From contig NZ_JABETK010000002.1 of assembly GCF_013240295.1 (NCBI RefSeq), positions 372,001 through 436,000 of the forward strand: a stretch of 64,000 nt of DNA, given 5' to 3'. The position numbers and the translations under genes were made by a program. Positions 27,074 through 35,310 of the stretch are shown in pieces. Source of the DNA: Neoaquamicrobium sediminum (GTDB lineage: Bacteria > Pseudomonadota > Alphaproteobacteria > Rhizobiales > Rhizobiaceae). The notes beneath the pieces are model-generated. The model saw nothing but the letters and a program-made list of their open reading frames with translations, ran no database searches and had not been told where the DNA came from. Numbering within the stretch: position 1 is the stretch's first letter; every line of letters starts with the position of its first letter.

Positions 27074-28201
27074 ATGCAGTTCTCACCGCAACAGGACGAG
27101 GCGCTCCGCGCCGTGGCGCGCTGGCTGAAGGAGGGGCAGAAGCCGCTCTTCCGTCTCTTCGGCTATGCAGGCACCGGCAAGACGACGCTGGCGCGCTATT
27201 TCGCCGAGCATGTCGACGGCCAGGTGCAGTTCGCGGCATTCACCGGCAAGGCAGCGCAGGTGCTGCGCGCCAAGGGCGCGACCAACGCCCGCACGATCCA
27301 CTCGCTGATCTATCGCCCGCGCGGCGAGGAGGCGGTCGAGGACGAAACCACCGGCAAGACCTCGATCAACCCCACCTTCTCGCTCAACCGCCAGAGCCCC
27401 ATCGCCAAGGCCGCCCTTGTCGTCGTAGACGAGTGCTCGATGGTCGACGAACAGCTCGGCCGCGACCTGATGAGCTTCGGCACGCCGATCCTCGTTCTGG
27501 GCGACCCCGCGCAGTTGCCGCCGATTTCCGGTGGCGGCTTCTTCACCGAGCACGAGCCGGACCACCTGCTGACGGAAATCCACCGGCAGGCGCGCGACAA
27601 CCCGATCATCCGGCTGGCGCTGGACGTGCGCGAAGGCCGCGAATTCATGAAGGGCGACTACGGCACGGCAAAGGTGATCGGCCGCGACGAGGTGAACCAG
27701 GACCTCGTTCTGGCGGCGGACCAGGTTCTTGTCGGCACCAACCGTACCCGCCGCCGCTACAACCAGCGCCTGCGCGAGTTGAAAGGTTTCGACGCATCCT
27801 ACCCGCAGGCCGGCGACAAGCTTGTCTGCCTGCGCAACGATCCCGCCAAGGGCCTGCTGAACGGCTCCCTGTGGAAGGTGATGACCTCGTCGCGCGAGAC
27901 GGTGAAGCCCGGCATCAACCTGCTGGTATCGCCCGAGGAAGACGACCCCGATCGCGGCATCTCCAAGATCAAGCTGCTGAAAGCCGCCTTCGAGGACCCT
28001 GACGCCGAGATTCCCTGGCAGCAGAAGAAGCGTTTTGACGATTTCGACTACGGCTACGCGCTGACCGTGCACAAGGCGCAGGGCTCGCAGTGGGATGAGG
28101 TCGTGCTCTTCGACGAAAGCTACGCCTTCAAGGACACGCGCCAGCGCTGGCTCTATACGGCGATCACGCGCGCGGCCGAGCGGCTTACCGTCGTCCGCTG
28201 A
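27074..28201 (+). CDS. ATP-dependent RecD-like DNA helicase (superfamily 1)
   Basis: A 375-residue helicase of the RecD/TraA type without partner subunits. In order: Walker A LFGYAGTGKTTLARYFAEH near residue 35, Walker B ALVVVDECSMVDEQL, motif III GDPAQLPPISGGGFF, and the C-terminal motifs YGYALTVHKAQGSQWDEVVLF (UvrD-like) and RQRWLYTAITRAAERL. This is a short, single-gene form found widely in alphaproteobacteria; its exact role is unknown. The end overlaps the convergent phosphatase gene by 17 bases. Confidence 0.9.
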   Translation: MQFSPQQDEALRAVARWLKEGQKPLFRLFGYAGTGKTTLARYFAEHVDGQVQFAAFTGKAAQVLRAKGATNARTIHSLIYRPRGEEAVEDETTGKTSINPTFSLNRQSPIAKAALVVVDECSMVDEQLGRDLMSFGTPILVLGDPAQLPPISGGGFFTEHEPDHLLTEIHRQARDNPIIRLALDVREGREFMKGDYGTAKVIGRDEVNQDLVLAADQVLVGTNRTRRRYNQRLRELKGFDASYPQAGDKLVCLRNDPAKGLLNGSLWKVMTSSRETVKPGINLLVSPEEDDPDRGISKIKLLKAAFEDPDAEIPWQQKKRFDDFDYGYALTVHKAQGSQWDEVVLFDESYAFKDTRQRWLYTAITRAAERLTVVR

Positions 28202-29078
28202 CCGCGCGATCCTCCACGATTTCGAACAGCACGGCCGTGGCGTCATCCGAAACCTTGAAGCGCGGATAGGTCTGCCCGTCCGGGTCCTCCCGTTGCTCGA
28301 TCGCGCGCAATTCTGCCAGCAGCGGCACCAGCCCATCCGTGCGTGCGCGCTCTATCAGCGAAGCGGCGTCATAGCGCCCGTAAAGATCCACCAGCGCAGC
28401 GAAGCCGTCGGTGCAGAGCAGGCCGCGAGCCGGCAGCGTAGCGGGCAGGGGCTGCGCGACGATGTGGGAAGCGGCTTCCGGGTTGGCGCCCAGCGTCCAG
28501 ACCGACCCGCCATCGGTGTTATAGAGCGCCCGGCGACGGCGCAGTTCGGCGCGGATTTCGGGCTCGGTCGACAGCGACCTGAACTTGGCCAGGCCGCCGG
28601 CATGGGCTACGGCGCGCTTTGCCTCCTCGTTCTCCGCCGCCGCGCCGCCTTCAATGGCGCTCAGCGCGTGCGTGGCGCCGGCCGCGTCCTGCAGGAACAG
28701 CCGGCAATCACCGAGGCCATGGCTCACGATGCCGTCTTTCTCGACCCGGATCATCTGGAAACCGGCGCAGGGCAGGTTCCAGGGATCGACCGGCATGGAG
28801 CCAGCAAGATCGCCGATGATGCGCGACACGCGCTCGTTGATCTTGCGGACGCTCTTGGCCACCGCGCAGCCGGCCAGCGCGTCTTCCTCGAAGGTTACGG
28901 CTGCAAACTTCGCCAGCCACGCCGCATCCGATTCGGACTCGTCGATGATGTTCTCTCCAAGGCCGGTCGCACCGTCGATGACGAAGGCGCAGTTCGCCGC
29001 GCCTCCGCTTGCGTCTTCGTTGGGGCGGCGGGGGTCGCCGCGATCGGTGATCGAATCGAGAATGCGCAGATGGGTCAT
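28185..29078 (-). CDS. PP2C-type (PPM) serine/threonine phosphatase domain protein
   Basis: A 297-residue protein phosphatase of the PPM fold. Metal-binding acidic residues are visible in RRPNEDASGG, AFVIDGATGLG, HGLGDCRLFLQD, LLCTDGFAALVDLYG and SDDATAVLFE. No sensor domain is attached. The genes on either side (helicase, STAS-like protein) give no clear partner kinase. The STAS-like gene upstream recalls partner-switching systems, but its family is not the SpoIIAA anti-sigma-antagonist type. Confidence 0.85.
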   Translation of the reverse strand: MTHLRILDSITDRGDPRRPNEDASGGAANCAFVIDGATGLGENIIDESESDAAWLAKFAAVTFEEDALAGCAVAKSVRKINERVSRIIGDLAGSMPVDPWNLPCAGFQMIRVEKDGIVSHGLGDCRLFLQDAAGATHALSAIEGGAAAENEEAKRAVAHAGGLAKFRSLSTEPEIRAELRRRRALYNTDGGSVWTLGANPEAASHIVAQPLPATLPARGLLCTDGFAALVDLYGRYDAASLIERARTDGLVPLLAELRAIEQREDPDGQTYPRFKVSDDATAVLFEIVEDRAVSGRR

Positions 29079-29141
29079 GGTGCGCTCACCTGCACGCCCG
29101 CGGTGTAAACAATGTGACGGTTCGTCGGCGATAGTGCGCCG

Positions 29142-29549
29142 CTAGATGTTTTCTTCGATCTCGTTCGCGCCGAGCCACCGCCATGCTTCAGGCTCGTCAG
29201 CGGTTGCGAAATGACGCGTCTCGATGCCGTCGCCGGGGTCGAAGAGCCGCGTCACGCGGTCCGCCCAGCCGCCGTCGTCGATGATCGCACATCGTCCGAC
29301 ATGCTGGGCGACGTGTTCCTTCATGAAAGTGCTCGTCTCCGGCGGCAGATCGGCAGTGTCCACTTCCTGAAGCTCCACGAGGCGCACCAGCAGGTCGAGT
29401 GTCGGGTGAATCGCAAAGGCACCCTCCAGAAGGCCGCACAGATTTTCGGCGTCGGCGGATGTGAATTCGCCAGTGATCTCGATAGCGAAAACGGTCGATT
29501 TGTCCGTTTCCAGACGCCGGACAGCCGGAACCCGTTCCAATGGCCGCAT
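29142..29549 (-). CDS. STAS/SEC14-like (SpoIIAA-like, DUF3478) protein
   Basis: A 135-residue protein of the SpoIIAA-like/CRAL-TRIO-related family, with TVFAIEITGEFTSADAENLCGLLEGAF at the start and CAIIDDGGWADRVTRLFDPGDGIETRHF, EAWRWL at the end. The ATG at 29549 has AAAGGAG seven bases upstream; the longer frame to 29618 is rejected. The family is found in stress-response contexts but has no proven activity. A sigma-EcfG-like sequence lies upstream. Confidence 0.8.
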   Translation of the reverse strand: MRPLERVPAVRRLETDKSTVFAIEITGEFTSADAENLCGLLEGAFAIHPTLDLLVRLVELQEVDTADLPPETSTFMKEHVAQHVGRCAIIDDGGWADRVTRLFDPGDGIETRHFATADEPEAWRWLGANEIEENI

Positions 29550-29583
29550 GTTTGCTCCTTTCGTTCCGCGTGCAGTTTGGTCT

Positions 29584-29611
29584 GGAACACACGAAACCCG
29601 ATGTCTGTTCC
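29584..29611. promoter_or_regulatory. Palindromic GGAACA-N16-TGTTCC site, sigma-EcfG-like on both strands
   Basis: GGAACA (29584-29589) and TGTTCC (29606-29611) are inverted around 16 bases. Each strand reads GGAAC-N17-TGTT, one base from the sigma-EcfG general-stress consensus GGAAC-N16/17-CGTT. It lies between the divergent STAS-like gene (start 29549) and pdxJ (start 29665) and could serve either or both, or be a plain operator. Confidence 0.4.
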
Positions 29612-29664
29612 CCATCAAATGGATATAGGATGACGCGACCGTTTAACCAGAAGACTGCCAAGCA

Positions 29665-30411
29665 ATGCCTGCAAAGCTTTCCGTCAACCTGAACGCCATC
29701 GCCCTGTTGAGAAACCGCCGCGACCTGCCATGGCCGAGCGTGACCGGGCTGGGTCGCATTGCGCTCGCCGCCGGCGCACACGGGCTGACGGTGCATCCGC
29801 GACCCGACCAGCGTCACACGCGCAATTCGGACCTGCCGGAGCTGCGGGCGCTGATCGACGACGAGTTTCCGGCGGCCGAATTCAACATCGAAGGTTATCC
29901 GACCGGCGATTTCCTGGCGCTCGTAGAAGCGGCCGAGCCCGAGCAGGTGACGCTCGTGCCGGACGATCCGGAGCAGCCGACCTCGGACCATGGCTGGGAC
30001 TTCGTCGCCAACCGCGACATGCTCAAGGCGATCGTCACTCGTCTGAAGAAGACCGGCGCGCGGATTTCGCTATTTTGCGATCCCGACGCGTCCGAGGAGC
30101 AGATCGCCGCGGCGCAGGCGACCGGCGCGGACCGTATCGAACTCTACACCGGCCCCTATGGCGGTTGCCATGACGATGCAGAAAAAGCCGCCATGGAACT
30201 GGAAAGACTCGGCAAAACGGCCGAGCTCGCCAGAGCGGCTGGGCTTGATGTCAATGCAGGCCACGACCTTACCGTCGCCAATCTCCCGCCGCTGGCCCGG
30301 CGCATTCCGCATCTGGCTGAGGTGTCGATCGGCCATGGCCTGACGGCCGACGCGCTGGAGCATGGCATGGCTGGAACCGTGCGCCGTTTCCTGACGGCAA
30401 GCGGGTGGTAG
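29665..30411 (+). CDS. pdxJ: Pyridoxine 5'-phosphate synthase
   Basis: Final ring-closing step of DXP-dependent vitamin B6 synthesis. The 248-residue TIM barrel shows [71 protein letters not shown] and [14 protein letters not shown]. The sequence belongs to the alphaproteobacterial subgroup ([17 protein letters not shown] rather than the gamma form). The GCCAAGCA context before the ATG gives only a weak ribosome site. Confidence 0.95.
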   Translation: MPAKLSVNLNAIALLRNRRDLPWPSVTGLGRIALAAGAHGLTVHPRPDQRHTRNSDLPELRALIDDEFPAAEFNIEGYPTGDFLALVEAAEPEQVTLVPDDPEQPTSDHGWDFVANRDMLKAIVTRLKKTGARISLFCDPDASEEQIAAAQATGADRIELYTGPYGGCHDDAEKAAMELERLGKTAELARAAGLDVNAGHDLTVANLPPLARRIPHLAEVSIGHGLTADALEHGMAGTVRRFLTASGW

Positions 30412-30464
30412 TCGTGCGTCTACTGCATGGCGAGGCGTACAAGCCCTCCTAAAGCAGCATTTGT

Positions 30465-30479
30465 TGTTGCACTGCAACA
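30465..30479 (+). promoter_or_regulatory. Perfect palindrome upstream of kup
   Basis: TGTTGCACTGCAACA is a perfect 7+1+7 inverted repeat 40 bases before the kup start. Its TGC-rich sequence is reminiscent of sites for the polyhydroxybutyrate-responsive regulator PhaR/AniA, which is a loose resemblance only. No promoter boxes were clear beside it. Confidence 0.45.
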
Positions 30480-30519
30480 GGAGTAGAAACCGCGCCCGTC
30501 CTTTGAAGGAGGGCACGAC

Positions 30520-32451
30520 ATGCATGAAAATGCAGAAGGTTCTGCCGCCGCAGACCATTTGGCCACCAATGGCGGCCAGGAAACCCCGCGTAAAACGTCA
30601 CAGACGACAACCGCGCTCGCATTGGGTGCGATAGGCGTCGTCTATGGCGACATCGGCACCAGCCCCATCTACGCGCTGCGCGAGGCAACCCGCGCCGTGG
30701 CCGGAGACCGTCCGCCGACTGAAGCCGAGATGCTCGGCATCCTTTCGATCATCGTCTGGTCGCTGACGCTCATCGTCTCGGTGAAATACGTGCTTTTCGT
30801 GCTGCGCGCCGACAACGACAGGGAAGGCGGCACGCTGTCCCTGATGGCGTTGGCCAGGCGCGATGCCGGCCGCTACGCGCCGCTGATCCTGGTCCTCGGC
30901 ATGGTTGGCGCAGCGCTCTTTTTCGGCGATGCGATCATTACACCGGCCATCTCCGTGCTTTCGGCGGTCGAGGGGCTTGAGGTCGTTACCCCCGCTTTCT
31001 CGGATTACGTGGTTGCCATCACGCTGGCGATCCTCTTGGCGCTGTTTGCCGTCCAGCGTTTCGGTACGGCGGGCGTGGCAAGCGTTTTTGGTCCGGTGAC
31101 CGCACTGTGGTTCCTCACGCTTGCTGTTTCGGGCGCGATCGAGCTTGCCGAATATCCTGCCGTGCTGGCCGCGCTTGACCCAAGCCATGCGGTCCTGTTC
31201 CTCATAGACCATCGCGGCGTTTCCCTGGCGGTCATGGGTGCCGCATTCCTCGCCGTGACGGGCGCGGAAGCCATCTATGCCGATCTAGGCCATTTCGGGC
31301 GACGGCCGATCATGCTGGCGTGGTTTGCCCTCGTCTTTCCCGCCCTGCTGATCAACTATTTCGGGCAGGGCGCCTATGTAATCTCGCATGGCGGCCTGGT
31401 AGGGCAGCCCCTGTTCCAGATGGTTCCGTCATGGGCGACGCTGCCGATGGTGGTCCTCGCGACGATGGCGACAGTCATCGCCAGCCAGGCCGTGATAACC
31501 GGCGCCTATTCGCTGACGCGTCAGGCTATCCAGCTTCAGCTTCTGCCGCGCCTTCAGGTGCAGCATACGTCGGAGACCCAGTCCGGCCAGATCTACATGC
31601 CGCAGGTCAACCTCCTGCTTCTCGTCGGCGTCTTCATTCTCGTAGCCGAGTTCGGCTCGTCGGAAGCGCTCGCCTCCGCTTACGGCATATCCGTCGCCGG
31701 CGAGATGGTGGTGACGGCGCTGCTGTTGTTCTTCGTCTTCTGGCGCACCTGGCGCCGGCCCGCCTTGGTGGCGGCACTGGTGGTTGCGCCCTTCCTGCTG
31801 CTCGATGTCACCTTCCTGTGGGCCAACGCACAGAAGTTCGCGGACGGCGGTTGGGTGTCCATCGCAGTGGCGGCGGCGCTCGCGGTCATGATGATGACCT
31901 GGCGCAGGGGCAGCAGGCTGCTGTTCCGCAAGACCCGCAAGACGGAAATCCCCCTCGCGCTGCTCACCGACAACCTGGCTGCGAAGCCGCCGCACCTCGT
32001 CGCAGGCACGGCGGTATTCCTGACAAGCGACCCGGAAAGCGCGCCGACGGCCTTGATGCACAGCCTCAAGCACTATCACGTCCTGCATGAGCAGAACGCG
32101 ATCCTGACCGTCGAAATGACCGAGGACCCCTATGTCGCCGAAGAAGCACGCGCGCAGATCACCCCGATCAACGATCTGTTCATGAGAGTGGTGCTGCGGT
32201 TCGGCTACATGGAACAGCCGAACGTGCCAAAGGCGCTCGCGGTCTGCCGCAAGCTGGGCTGGAAGTTCGACATCATGTCGACCTCGTTCTTCGTGTCGCG
32301 CCGGTCGTTGAAAATCTCGCGCCGCTCGCTGATGCCGCGCTGGCAGGACAAGCTGTTCATCGTGCTGGCCCGAAACGCCAGCGACGCGAGCGCCTATTTC
32401 CAGATCCCCACCGGTCGCGTTGTCGAGATCGGTACTCAGGTCACGCTTTGA
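30520..32451 (+). CDS. kup: Kup-type potassium uptake protein
   Basis: Proton-coupled potassium importer of the KUP/HAK/KT family in the inner membrane. The 643-residue protein has about 12 membrane segments. Family motifs are LGAIGVVYGDIGTSPIYALREA at the start, GALFFGDAIITPAISVLSAVEGL in the middle, and a cytoplasmic C-terminal domain of about 170 residues (QPNVPKALAVCRKLGWKFD, FFVSRRSLKIS). A strong GGAGGG ribosome site precedes the ATG and sits in a CCTTTGAAGG mini-hairpin. Confidence 0.95.
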   Translation: MHENAEGSAAADHLATNGGQETPRKTSQTTTALALGAIGVVYGDIGTSPIYALREATRAVAGDRPPTEAEMLGILSIIVWSLTLIVSVKYVLFVLRADNDREGGTLSLMALARRDAGRYAPLILVLGMVGAALFFGDAIITPAISVLSAVEGLEVVTPAFSDYVVAITLAILLALFAVQRFGTAGVASVFGPVTALWFLTLAVSGAIELAEYPAVLAALDPSHAVLFLIDHRGVSLAVMGAAFLAVTGAEAIYADLGHFGRRPIMLAWFALVFPALLINYFGQGAYVISHGGLVGQPLFQMVPSWATLPMVVLATMATVIASQAVITGAYSLTRQAIQLQLLPRLQVQHTSETQSGQIYMPQVNLLLLVGVFILVAEFGSSEALASAYGISVAGEMVVTALLLFFVFWRTWRRPALVAALVVAPFLLLDVTFLWANAQKFADGGWVSIAVAAALAVMMMTWRRGSRLLFRKTRKTEIPLALLTDNLAAKPPHLVAGTAVFLTSDPESAPTALMHSLKHYHVLHEQNAILTVEMTEDPYVAEEARAQITPINDLFMRVVLRFGYMEQPNVPKALAVCRKLGWKFDIMSTSFFVSRRSLKISRRSLMPRWQDKLFIVLARNASDASAYFQIPTGRVVEIGTQVTL

Positions 32452-32460
32452 GTGAAGGGC

Positions 32461-32477
32461 GGCGCGAATTCCGCGCC
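32461..32477. terminator. Short GC hairpin between convergent kup and SDR genes
   Basis: GGCGCG and CGCGCC form a 6-base-pair stem with loop AATTC, followed on the plus strand after 13 bases by a short T run. It fits between the two gene ends and may be a weak terminator. Confidence 0.35.
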
Positions 32478-32488
32478 ACCCAGCCATT

Positions 32489-33376
32489 TTAGCCGGCCAG
32501 TGCGGGCTTGTTCGCAGCAAGGAAGTCCCGCAGCGCTCGCGGCTTCCGGCCCGACAGGCGTTCGACATCCGTGGTGATTACCCCGAGATCACCTTCCCGT
32601 GTAGCCACGTCAAAGGAGACGAGCGTCGGGATGACGGGCTCAGGCACGCCGGCAGCCTTCATGCCCCCGGCCAGCTGCTCGTCGCTCACGTCGACGACCG
32701 TGATCGGCTTGCCGATGACATCCGATGCCAGCGCAGCAATCTCCGCGTTGGTGAAGGCCTCGTCGCCTGTCAGCGTGTAGGTGACGCTGCCTTCGGGCGG
32801 GTTTGCGAGTTCCGCTGCGATGGCCGCTGCGATGTCGTCGCGGGCGACGAAAACCGTGCGCCCATTGCCTGCGGAGGTGAACCACTGGCCGCTGGCCACG
32901 GCTTGCGGCAGGCTCATCTGCAGGTTTTCCTGATACCAGCTGTTGCGGAAGATCAGGTGGGGAAGGCCGGTGGCTTTCACCGCTTCTTCAGACTGATGAT
33001 GATCCGGAGCAAAGCTGACATGCGAACTCTCTGCCTTGGGAAGCGACGTATAGGCGATGCGCCCGACGCCGGCCTTTGCGGCTGCGGCGATCGCCGCCTT
33101 GTGCTGGCGCAGCCGCGTGCCTGCGCCATCCAGCGCGTCGGTGGAGATGATGAGAACCGTCCCGACGCCGGCAAAGCCGTTTTCCAGGCTTGCCGCATCG
33201 TCGAAATCGATATGGCGCGTGGTTACGCCTTTCGCGGCGAGGTCCGCCAGTTTCTGCGGGTCGCGCGTACCGGCGATGATGCGCGAGGGCTCGACACCCT
33301 GGCTTTCGAGGAGGTGGGTGATGACGGCCCGGCCGAGATGGCCCGACGCGCCGGTGACAAGGATCGTGTTGGACAT
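32489..33376 (-). CDS. NmrA-like NAD(P)H-binding protein (atypical SDR, QorB-type)
   Basis: A 295-residue Rossmann-fold protein with the cofactor motif ILVTGASGHLGRAVITHLLE at residues 4-23 and RIIAGTRDPQKLADLAAKGV. The usual SDR catalytic Tyr-Lys pair is absent in its normal position, as in the NmrA/QorB group. Members reduce quinones or act as redox sensors. It diverges from an HxlR regulator across 121 bases, a common pairing in which HxlR represses the oxidoreductase. Confidence 0.88.
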   Translation of the reverse strand: MSNTILVTGASGHLGRAVITHLLESQGVEPSRIIAGTRDPQKLADLAAKGVTTRHIDFDDAASLENGFAGVGTVLIISTDALDGAGTRLRQHKAAIAAAAKAGVGRIAYTSLPKAESSHVSFAPDHHQSEEAVKATGLPHLIFRNSWYQENLQMSLPQAVASGQWFTSAGNGRTVFVARDDIAAAIAAELANPPEGSVTYTLTGDEAFTNAEIAALASDVIGKPITVVDVSDEQLAGGMKAAGVPEPVIPTLVSFDVATREGDLGVITTDVERLSGRKPRALRDFLAANKPALAG

Positions 33377-33424
33377 GGCGGTAACTCTGCTGGTTGCGTT
33401 GTTGCTCTCATTTTGAGACCAGCA

Positions 33425-33435
33425 CTACATTGTAG
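33425..33435. promoter_or_regulatory. Palindrome between SDR gene and HxlR regulator
   Basis: CTACATTGTAG is a perfect 5+1+5 inverted repeat near the middle of the divergent 121-base gap, a plausible site for the HxlR protein encoded next to it. Two copies of CTCTGCTGGT also flank this gap. Both are suggestive only. Confidence 0.35.
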
Positions 33436-33497
33436 ATTGACCGCGTCCCGTAAAGGAGGCAGTTTCGGCTCTGCTGGTAACCTGGAAGGAACCACCC

Positions 33498-33908
33498 ATG
33501 GACACGACGGTTGTTTCGGCGCGCCGCAAGATCGAAATCTACCGCGCCAATGTCGGCAATGGCGGGCTCGACAACTGCCCGATCCGCACGGTCGTGCAGA
33601 ACATTTCGGGGAAGTGGAGCGCCTTGCTGCTGATGGCTCTTGCGGAGCGTCCGTACCGCTTCGGCGAGTTGCGCAGGCTCGTGCCCGACATTTCGCAGCG
33701 CATGCTCACCCAGACCTTGCGCGATCTACAGCGGGACGGCTATGTCAACCGCGAAGTCTTTCCGACCAAGCCGCCCAGCGTCGAGTACAGCCTGACGGAT
33801 CTCGGTCGCTCGATGTACGACTCGATCGAGCACCTGTTCCACTGGGCCGAGAACAATCACCAGCAGGTGCGTGCGGCACGGGTGGAGTTCGACGCGGCGG
33901 GCGACTGA
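33498..33908 (+). CDS. HxlR family transcriptional regulator
   Basis: A 136-residue winged-helix regulator. The HxlR mark is DNCPIRTVVQNISGKWSALLLMALAERPYRFGELRRLVPDISQRMLTQTLRDLQRDGYV (about residues 25-85), with a single cysteine in the NCP motif used by redox- or aldehyde-sensing members. It is divergent from the NmrA-like gene and 22 bases upstream of an FAD monooxygenase gene, so it may control both. Confidence 0.92.
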   Translation: MDTTVVSARRKIEIYRANVGNGGLDNCPIRTVVQNISGKWSALLLMALAERPYRFGELRRLVPDISQRMLTQTLRDLQRDGYVNREVFPTKPPSVEYSLTDLGRSMYDSIEHLFHWAENNHQQVRAARVEFDAAGD

Positions 33909-33930
33909 AGGTCGGCGGGCAGGGCAGCAT

Positions 33931-35160
33931 TTGAAATCACTCGATATTGCAATTGCCGGTGCGGGACCGGCCGGGCTTGCCGCGGCGCTGTTCCTTCATC
34001 GCACCGGCCACCGCGTCACCGTCTTCGAACGCTTCGACACGCCGAAGCCGCTCGGCTCTGGCCTGATCCTGCAGCCGACAGGCCTCACTGTGCTCGATCG
34101 ACTCGGCCTGCTGCCCGAAATCATGACGCGCGGCAGCCGCATCGATCGCCTCCACGGCAGCGATGCGAAAAGCGGCCGCACGGTGCTGGACGTACGCTAT
34201 GACGCGCAGCGCAAAGGCCGGTTCGGGCTTGCCGTCCATCGTGCGGCCCTGTTCGGCGTCCTGCATCGTGCTGTCGAAGCGCAGGGCATCGCCATCGAGA
34301 CCGGCAGCGAGATCGTGGCGCTGGATGCGGGCTCCGCTCATGCGACGCTCAAGGGGGCGGGCGGTCGTGACATCGGTCGCTTCGACCTTGTGGTCGATGC
34401 CAGCGGCGCACGCTCACCACTCGCTGCCTTTTCGGCCAGGCCAGCCACACGCCGTCCACTCACCTATGGCGCGTTCTGGGCGACGCTCGACTGGGTTGGC
34501 GGAAGCTTCGACGCCCACGCGCTGACGCAGCGCTACCGCCGCGCCAGCGTCATGATCGGTGTGCTGCCGATCGGTAGCGACGAGCCGGGCGGCAAAAAGC
34601 AGGCGGCCTTCTTCTGGAGCCTCAAGCCGGACGACGCCGATGCGGTGATCGCCGCCGGGCTCGATGCGTGGAAGGAGCAGGTCGCCGGGCTTTGGCCCGA
34701 GACAACTCCCTACCTTGACCAGATCGGCGACTTCTCGCAGCTCACACTGGCGCGCTACGGCCACCACACGTTGAAGGTGCCGGCGGGGCGTCGTCTGGCG
34801 GTGATCGGCGATGCCGCGCATTCGACCAGCCCGCAGCTCGGGCAGGGCGCCAACATGGCGCTGCTCGACGCGGCCGCGCTTGCCCACGCCCTTGAGCAAT
34901 CGGCTGATCTCGAAACCGCGCTTGGTTCCTACGCCCGCTCCCGCAGGCTGCATGTGCGCGTCTTTCAGATGCTCTCGGCCGCCTTCACGCCCTTCTACCA
35001 GTCGGATTCGGTTCTGCTGCCGCTACTGCGCGACCGGCTTGTGGCAACGGTTGCAAAGGTCCCGCCGGCCCCGCAGATCCTCGCCTCGATGGTCGCCGGC
35101 ACGATCATAGATCCCTTCGGCGCGATCGGTCTGCTGGAAAAGGATTGGAACCGCCCCTGA
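33931..35160 (+). CDS. FAD-dependent monooxygenase
   Basis: About 409 residues of a group A flavoprotein monooxygenase. It has the dinucleotide motif IAIAGAGPAGLAAALFLHRTGH at the N-terminus and the second FAD motif RRLAVIGDAAHSTSPQLGQGANMALLDAAAL near residue 290. SGLILQPTGLTVLDRLGLL lies between them. A TTG start at 33931 follows the HxlR stop and opens directly into KSLDIAIAGAG; an earlier ATG (33871) would overlap hxlR. The substrate is unknown. Confidence 0.85.
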   Translation: MKSLDIAIAGAGPAGLAAALFLHRTGHRVTVFERFDTPKPLGSGLILQPTGLTVLDRLGLLPEIMTRGSRIDRLHGSDAKSGRTVLDVRYDAQRKGRFGLAVHRAALFGVLHRAVEAQGIAIETGSEIVALDAGSAHATLKGAGGRDIGRFDLVVDASGARSPLAAFSARPATRRPLTYGAFWATLDWVGGSFDAHALTQRYRRASVMIGVLPIGSDEPGGKKQAAFFWSLKPDDADAVIAAGLDAWKEQVAGLWPETTPYLDQIGDFSQLTLARYGHHTLKVPAGRRLAVIGDAAHSTSPQLGQGANMALLDAAALAHALEQSADLETALGSYARSRRLHVRVFQMLSAAFTPFYQSDSVLLPLLRDRLVATVAKVPPAPQILASMVAGTIIDPFGAIGLLEKDWNRP

Positions 35161-35220
35161 CCTCCCGCTGGGTCATCGGTCATCCACGCTGCAATCGACA
35201 TAACCCGCCATTCGCTAAGT

Positions 35221-35235
35221 TGACTCATAGAGTCA
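35221..35235 (+). promoter_or_regulatory. RirA-type iron-responsive operator (IRO box, TGA-N9-TCA)
   Basis: TGACTCATAGAGTCA is a perfect inverted repeat and exactly fits the rhizobial IRO motif TGA-N9-TCA bound by RirA under iron sufficiency. It overlaps a TTGACT -35-like box (35220-35225) and precedes TATAGC (35241-35246). It lies 76 bases before the siderophore receptor gene, which is what an iron-regulated operon should show. Confidence 0.75.
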
Positions 35236-35310
35236 TCTTTTATAGCAGTCGCGCCCAGGGAGCCTCTTTGGCACCCGAAAGGAATCCTCCAACGTCGCAA
35301 GGGGGCCGTC

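Noticed and set aside
26188..28002. 604-codon plus-strand frame across the EEP gene and helicase
   Set aside because: Spans two real genes in a wrong frame; composition is Arg/Pro/Ala-rich with no motif.
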